From: Leptolyngbya sp. BL0902
GTDB lineage: Bacteria > Cyanobacteriota > Cyanobacteriia > Phormidesmidales > Phormidesmidaceae
Length of the DNA stretch: 64,000 nt
Reading direction: 5' to 3'
NCBI RefSeq assembly: GCF_016403105.1
Contig: NZ_CP046155.1
Coordinates: 3,997,906 to 4,061,905 of the forward strand
Below the pieces are notes generated by a model, which saw only the letters and a list, made by a program, of their open reading frames with translations, was not told where the DNA came from and did no database searches. A program made the position numbers and the translations under genes. Positions 60,716-64,000 of the stretch are shown here, piece by piece; positions within the stretch are counted from its first letter, which is position 1; every line of letters starts with the position of its first letter.

Positions 60716-62422
60716 TCAGATCGCCCTTTCCACCGCAGCCTCGGCATACACACTGTCGAAGGCCGCTTGTAGGGCCTGCATACGGCTGTCTACCTGGTAA
60801 ATGGCCGGGGGCGATGGGTAATCCGAGGGTTTGCGCTGGCGCACAAAGCGGTCTAGTTCTAGGGTGGCGAGGCGATCTTGCACCTGGCCCGGTTTGACCA
60901 CAATCCACACCTGGCGGTTGCGCTGAATGGAATCTTGCACGATGGATTCGATGGCGAGGGCGGCGGTGACGCCGAGGGTGGGCACATCGCCCAAATCTAG
61001 CACCAGGGCATGGTAGTTTTTCACAAAGGACAGGCGGCGAGAGATGCTTTTAGCGGCCCCAAAGCTCATCGGCCCGCCCAGTTGAAACAGCAGAATATCT
61101 CCCTTCGACCGGGCCAAAATCTCTTTTTCGGCGAGGGCGAGGTTGCTTTCTTCGGTGCCGTCAGTGAGGGTTTTAATGCGGCTGCTTTGCACATCCGTGA
61201 GGCGTTTGATAGTGAGCATGTTGGCCACAAAGGCCCCCACCAGCACCGCCGTAATCAGGTCAATAAACACCGTCAGAAACAGCACCAGATACATAATTCC
61301 GGTGCCCTTGAGGGAAATTTTGGGGGATCGCTTAATGAAGCCCCAGTCCAAAATGTCAATGCCCACCTTCAGCAAGATTCCGGCGAGGACGGCGTTCGGA
61401 ATTTGCGCCGTTAGGGGGCCAGCCCCCATCAGCACCACCAGCAGCACGAGGGCATGAACCATTCCCGACAGCGGCGTTTTACCCCCAGCTTGGACGTTAA
61501 CCACCGTCCGCATGGTGGCCCCCGCCCCCGGCAATCCGCCAAACAAACCCGATACCAGATTGCCAATCCCCTGGCCGATCAGTTCCTTATCCGAATCGTG
61601 CTGGGTGCGGGAAATACTGTCGGCCACCAGGGAGGTGAGCAGAGAGTCAATGGCCCCCAACACTGCCAACATCAGGCCGTAGCGCAGCATCTCATCCAGT
61701 TCGCGCAGGCTAAAGGTTGGAAACTTGAGGCTGGGGAACCCGGTGGGAATCTCGCCAATGCGGGGCAGCGCTCCGGGGTCAAAGGCGATGACCGACAGCA
61801 GCGTGGCCACCACCAAGGCCACCAGCGGCGCAGGCAAAATGCGGTTCAGCCGTCGAGGAAAGCAGAACACAATGGCTAGGGTCAGCAATCCCAAGCCCAG
61901 GGCCACCCCGTTGGGATTCTGCAAAAACTGAGGCAGATCTTGCAGGGTGCCCACCACGCCACCGGACGCGGCATGGCCCAACAGCGGCGGCAGTTGCAGC
62001 AGGATGATAATCACCCCAATCCCAGACATAAAGCCGGAAATTACCGTGTAGGGCAGTAGGGTAATATACTGCCCCAGGCGCATCAGGCCAAACACCATTT
62101 GCAGAACTCCGCCCAGCATCACCACCGTAAAGGCCATGGCCAGCCCGGTGTCGGGATAGCGGGCCACCAGGGAGGCCACCACCGTGGTCATCACCACCGT
62201 CATAGGGCCTGTGGGGCCAGAAACCTGGGTGGGGGTACCGCCAAACAGGGCGGCAAAAAATCCGGTAAAAATCGCGCCGTAGAGTCCGGCGGTGGCCCCT
62301 GCCCCGCTGGCTACACCAAAGGCTAGGGCCAAGGGCAAGGCCACAATCGCCGCTGTGATGCCGCCAAACAGATCGCCGCGCCAGTGCCGGAAGCTAAGGG
62401 AGTTGATGAGAGGGAAAGCCAC
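60716..62422 (-). CDS. bicA: SulP-family anion transporter, BicA-like bicarbonate transporter candidate
   Basis: A 568-residue SLC26/SulP transporter with a C-terminal STAS domain (about 430-545). It has long stretches in common with cyanobacterial BicA: the start WRGDLFGGITAAIVALPLAL, GPTGPMTVV, SGFMSGIGVIIILLQL and GLPGAGATMRTVVNVQ. In BicA the ligand residues are in the conserved AIDSLLTSL and GAGAT segments, both present here. It is therefore a candidate Na+-dependent bicarbonate transporter of the CO2-concentrating mechanism. Other SulP substrates such as sulfate remain possible. The symbol is tentative. Confidence 0.8.
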   Translation of the reverse strand: MAFPLINSLSFRHWRGDLFGGITAAIVALPLALAFGVASGAGATAGLYGAIFTGFFAALFGGTPTQVSGPTGPMTVVMTTVVASLVARYPDTGLAMAFTVVMLGGVLQMVFGLMRLGQYITLLPYTVISGFMSGIGVIIILLQLPPLLGHAASGGVVGTLQDLPQFLQNPNGVALGLGLLTLAIVFCFPRRLNRILPAPLVALVVATLLSVIAFDPGALPRIGEIPTGFPSLKFPTFSLRELDEMLRYGLMLAVLGAIDSLLTSLVADSISRTQHDSDKELIGQGIGNLVSGLFGGLPGAGATMRTVVNVQAGGKTPLSGMVHALVLLVVLMGAGPLTAQIPNAVLAGILLKVGIDILDWGFIKRSPKISLKGTGIMYLVLFLTVFIDLITAVLVGAFVANMLTIKRLTDVQSSRIKTLTDGTEESNLALAEKEILARSKGDILLFQLGGPMSFGAAKSISRRLSFVKNYHALVLDLGDVPTLGVTAALAIESIVQDSIQRNRQVWIVVKPGQVQDRLATLELDRFVRQRKPSDYPSPPAIYQVDSRMQALQAAFDSVYAEAAVERAI

Positions 62423-62663
62423 AGTAGGAGCCTAGCCATAGAAAGGGTAATGGAACATAACGTAATCTATCGCCTCCCGTTGACCCGTGATTTAAGGGAG
62501 AAAATTAAGGTTGATGGCCAAACCATTCCCCTAGCGGCCAACATCTAGGGGAGTGGTCACGACATGGCTCTCAGCAACCCGCAAAATCAGGGCGCGGTTG
62601 AGGCCCGACCGCACCGTGCGGCCTCCGGCGTTGCACTCTCCCCATCGATCCATTCAGGGCTCC
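62423..62663 (-). promoter_or_regulatory. Region between the Usp gene and the SulP gene with hairpins
   Basis: ACCATTCCCCTAG at 62522-62534 and CTAGGGGAGTGGT at 62545-62557 form a 13-bp inverted repeat with one mismatch, either a terminator of the Usp gene or an operator of the SulP gene. A second GC palindrome CCGCAC-C-GTGCGG lies near 62610-62622. No promoter hexamers were assigned. Confidence 0.45.
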
Positions 62664-63527
62664 TCAGCGGTACAGCAACACCGGAATTTGGCTGCTCCTC
62701 AGCAGTTGCACCGTGGTGCTGCCAATCACCAAATGGCGAATGCGGCGATGGCCGTAGGCCCCCATCAGCAGGAGGTGGATGGCGTGGTGGTCGATGTATT
62801 GGGCAATGGCCTTTTCCGGTTCACCCATCTGCAAGGTGGCTTTAGGATTAAGGCCAGCGGCTTGCAGGGTTTCCACCGCCTTGGTTAGGCTGCGCTTTCT
62901 TTCCCCCTCGGATTCCGCAGAGGCCACCGTCAGCAGATGAAGGTCTAAATGGTGCAGGCTGGGGGTGTTGGCCAAAAAGGACAGCAGCTTTTGCCCGGTG
63001 GGGCTGCCGTCGTAGGCCAGCAACAGCCGCTCGATGGGCGCAAACTCGCGGGGGGTGACTAGGCAAGGCTTTGGGCTACTGCGCACGATGCGATCCACAT
63101 TGGCCCCCAGGTGTCCGGTGGCAAAGTCCGCCGCCTCTCCCCGCTTGCCGATCACAATCAGATCCACCTCCGCCGCCAGGTTGTCGAGGCAGTCCACCAA
63201 AAATCCGGTTTTATGGATCAGCTTTACGGTGGCGGCTCCGTGCTCGGTGATGGCTTGTTCCGCATCATCTAAAATCAGCTTCGACTTTTGGTGGTTAAGC
63301 CGCGCCCGTTCGTGCTCCACCTCCACCAGCTTCTTCAGCAGACTTTCTGCGGCCCCCAGGCCAATGCTGCCACTGAGGTCGCTGGCTTCAGCCGTCGCCT
63401 GCCCCCGAGCATCGGAAACATAGAGAACATCGACGCTGGCCTCCATGCGCTGGGCAAACCAGGCCGCATAGGGGTAGCTCGTTCGGGCAAAGGCTGACCC
63501 ATCGGTACAGAGTAAAATTCGACGCAT
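62664..63527 (-). CDS. Universal stress protein with two Usp domains
   Basis: A 287-residue tandem Usp protein. The first domain starts RRILLCTDGSAFARTSYPYA and ends VIGKRGEAADFATGHLGANV. The second starts ERLLLAYDGSPTGQKLLSFL and ends LLMGAYGHRRIRHLVIGSTT, which carries the G-2x-G-9x-GST nucleotide-binding pattern. Usp proteins often modulate transporters or stress responses. Here it lies between two SulP transporter genes, 10 bases after the upstream one, so a regulatory role in anion transport is plausible. Confidence 0.92.
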   Translation of the reverse strand: MRRILLCTDGSAFARTSYPYAAWFAQRMEASVDVLYVSDARGQATAEASDLSGSIGLGAAESLLKKLVEVEHERARLNHQKSKLILDDAEQAITEHGAATVKLIHKTGFLVDCLDNLAAEVDLIVIGKRGEAADFATGHLGANVDRIVRSSPKPCLVTPREFAPIERLLLAYDGSPTGQKLLSFLANTPSLHHLDLHLLTVASAESEGERKRSLTKAVETLQAAGLNPKATLQMGEPEKAIAQYIDHHAIHLLLMGAYGHRRIRHLVIGSTTVQLLRSSQIPVLLYR

Positions 63528-63537
63528 GGTGTTCCTA

Positions 63538-64000
63538 CTAGGCTTCGATGGTGGGCTGATCGGCGGGCTGACTGTGGATGGCGAGCTTCTTCACCAGGGT
63601 GGCGCTGGCCTCGTTCAGCCCGACCACCTCCACCTCCGCGCCAGATCGCCGGAACTTATTGACGACCTTATCCAACGTGGCCACGGCCCCTTGATCCCAC
63701 AGGTGGGCATGGGTGAGGTCAAGGGTGACGCGATCAATAAACTCGCTGAAGTCAAAGGCTTCTAGGAATTCATCTTTGGAAACAAAGAAAATTTGCCCGG
63801 AGACGTTGTAGACCCGGTGGCCGTCCTCTGGCATGACCTTGTCCACAAACACCAGTTGGGCAATTTTGCGGGAGAAAAACACCGTGCTCATCACAATCCC
63901 CGTGGCTACCCCCAGGGCAAAGTTGCGGGTGAAGATGGTCACTAGCATGGTGGTCAGCATCACCGCCGTTTCAGTGCGGGGAATTTTGGCCATATCCCGA
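63538..64000 (-). CDS. SulP-family anion transporter, 5' end outside the window
   Basis: About 154 codons are visible, the frame being open to the window edge. The last membrane part (VMLTTMLVTIFTRNFALGVA) precedes a STAS domain with VYNVSGQIFFVSKDEFLEAF and VTLDLTHAHLWDQGAVATLD. The C-terminus is charged. It is a second SulP transporter, not identical to the one at 60716. The gene is followed 10 bases later by the Usp gene, so they are co-transcribed. The substrate cannot be told. Confidence 0.88.
   Translation of the reverse strand, partial: RDMAKIPRTETAVMLTTMLVTIFTRNFALGVATGIVMSTVFFSRKIAQLVFVDKVMPEDGHRVYNVSGQIFFVSKDEFLEAFDFSEFIDRVTLDLTHAHLWDQGAVATLDKVVNKFRRSGAEVEVVGLNEASATLVKKLAIHSQPADQPTIEA

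Overview
The window reads as a chromosomal segment of a GC-rich cyanobacterium, probably filamentous and Leptolyngbya/Nodosilinea/Prochlorothrix-like. The genus is an inference. The pointers are a 475-residue NADP isocitrate dehydrogenase and a 1041-residue PEP carboxylase of cyanobacterial length, a BicA-like SulP transporter, families that abound in cyanobacteria (DUF2887/DUF4351, Uma2, DUF29, UPF0175/DUF3368) and heptanucleotide repeats. No tRNA, rRNA or CRISPR array was seen.

Layout. 1-20.5 kb: mostly ordinary housekeeping genes (DUF362 protein, icd, a LuxR-type response regulator, an EamA transporter, murJ, a TPR protein, a histidine phosphatase, a sulfatase-fold enzyme, an acyltransferase, a methyltransferase, a MoxR ATPase, ribF, a metallo-hydrolase). 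They are interrupted by an AT-rich membrane-anchored DUF4041/GIY-YIG gene at 1.7-3.1 kb. 20.7-22.1 kb: a NupC-type nucleoside transporter. 22.1-27.0 kb: an accessory island. 27.0-31.7 kb: sdhA, a phosphotransferase-like gene, a TRIC-type channel and a secreted protein. 31.8-34.6 kb: a methyltransferase, histidine kinase and response regulator run. 34.8-41.2 kb: three glycosyltransferases and an ABC exporter, a likely surface-glycan or glycolipid locus. 41.3-43.3 kb: a UPF0175/PIN toxin-antitoxin pair, a second integrase remnant, a VOC protein and small repeats. 43.3-47.1 kb: ackA and glgP. 47.3-51.4 kb: a CDP-6-deoxyhexose operon (rfbF, rfbG, an RmlC-like epimerase, a SAF-domain oxidoreductase). 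52-55 kb: ppc. 56-60.7 kb: a 1045-residue SGNH-type protein translationally coupled to an MBOAT acyltransferase. 60.7-64 kb: SulP (BicA-like), Usp and a second SulP cut by the window end.

The most unusual part is 22.1-27.0 kb. It holds three or four attC-like imperfect inverted repeats in the same orientation. These bracket a yefM-yoeB pair and a brnT/antitoxin pair, the layout of an integron cassette cluster without an integrase (CALIN). Next come a C5 methyltransferase with an N-terminal HTH domain, a convergent putative restriction endonuclease, an array of 41-bp dyad repeats, and a 5' remnant of an IntI-like tyrosine recombinase whose end overlaps the 3' end of sdhA. On the far side lies a 150-bp stretch about 92% identical to the 3' part of sdhA, in direct orientation, with mostly synonymous differences. 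This suggests that a divergent sdhA allele was left behind when the island was assembled. A second IntI 5' remnant at 42.3 kb stops at about the same codon and lies beside another toxin-antitoxin pair.
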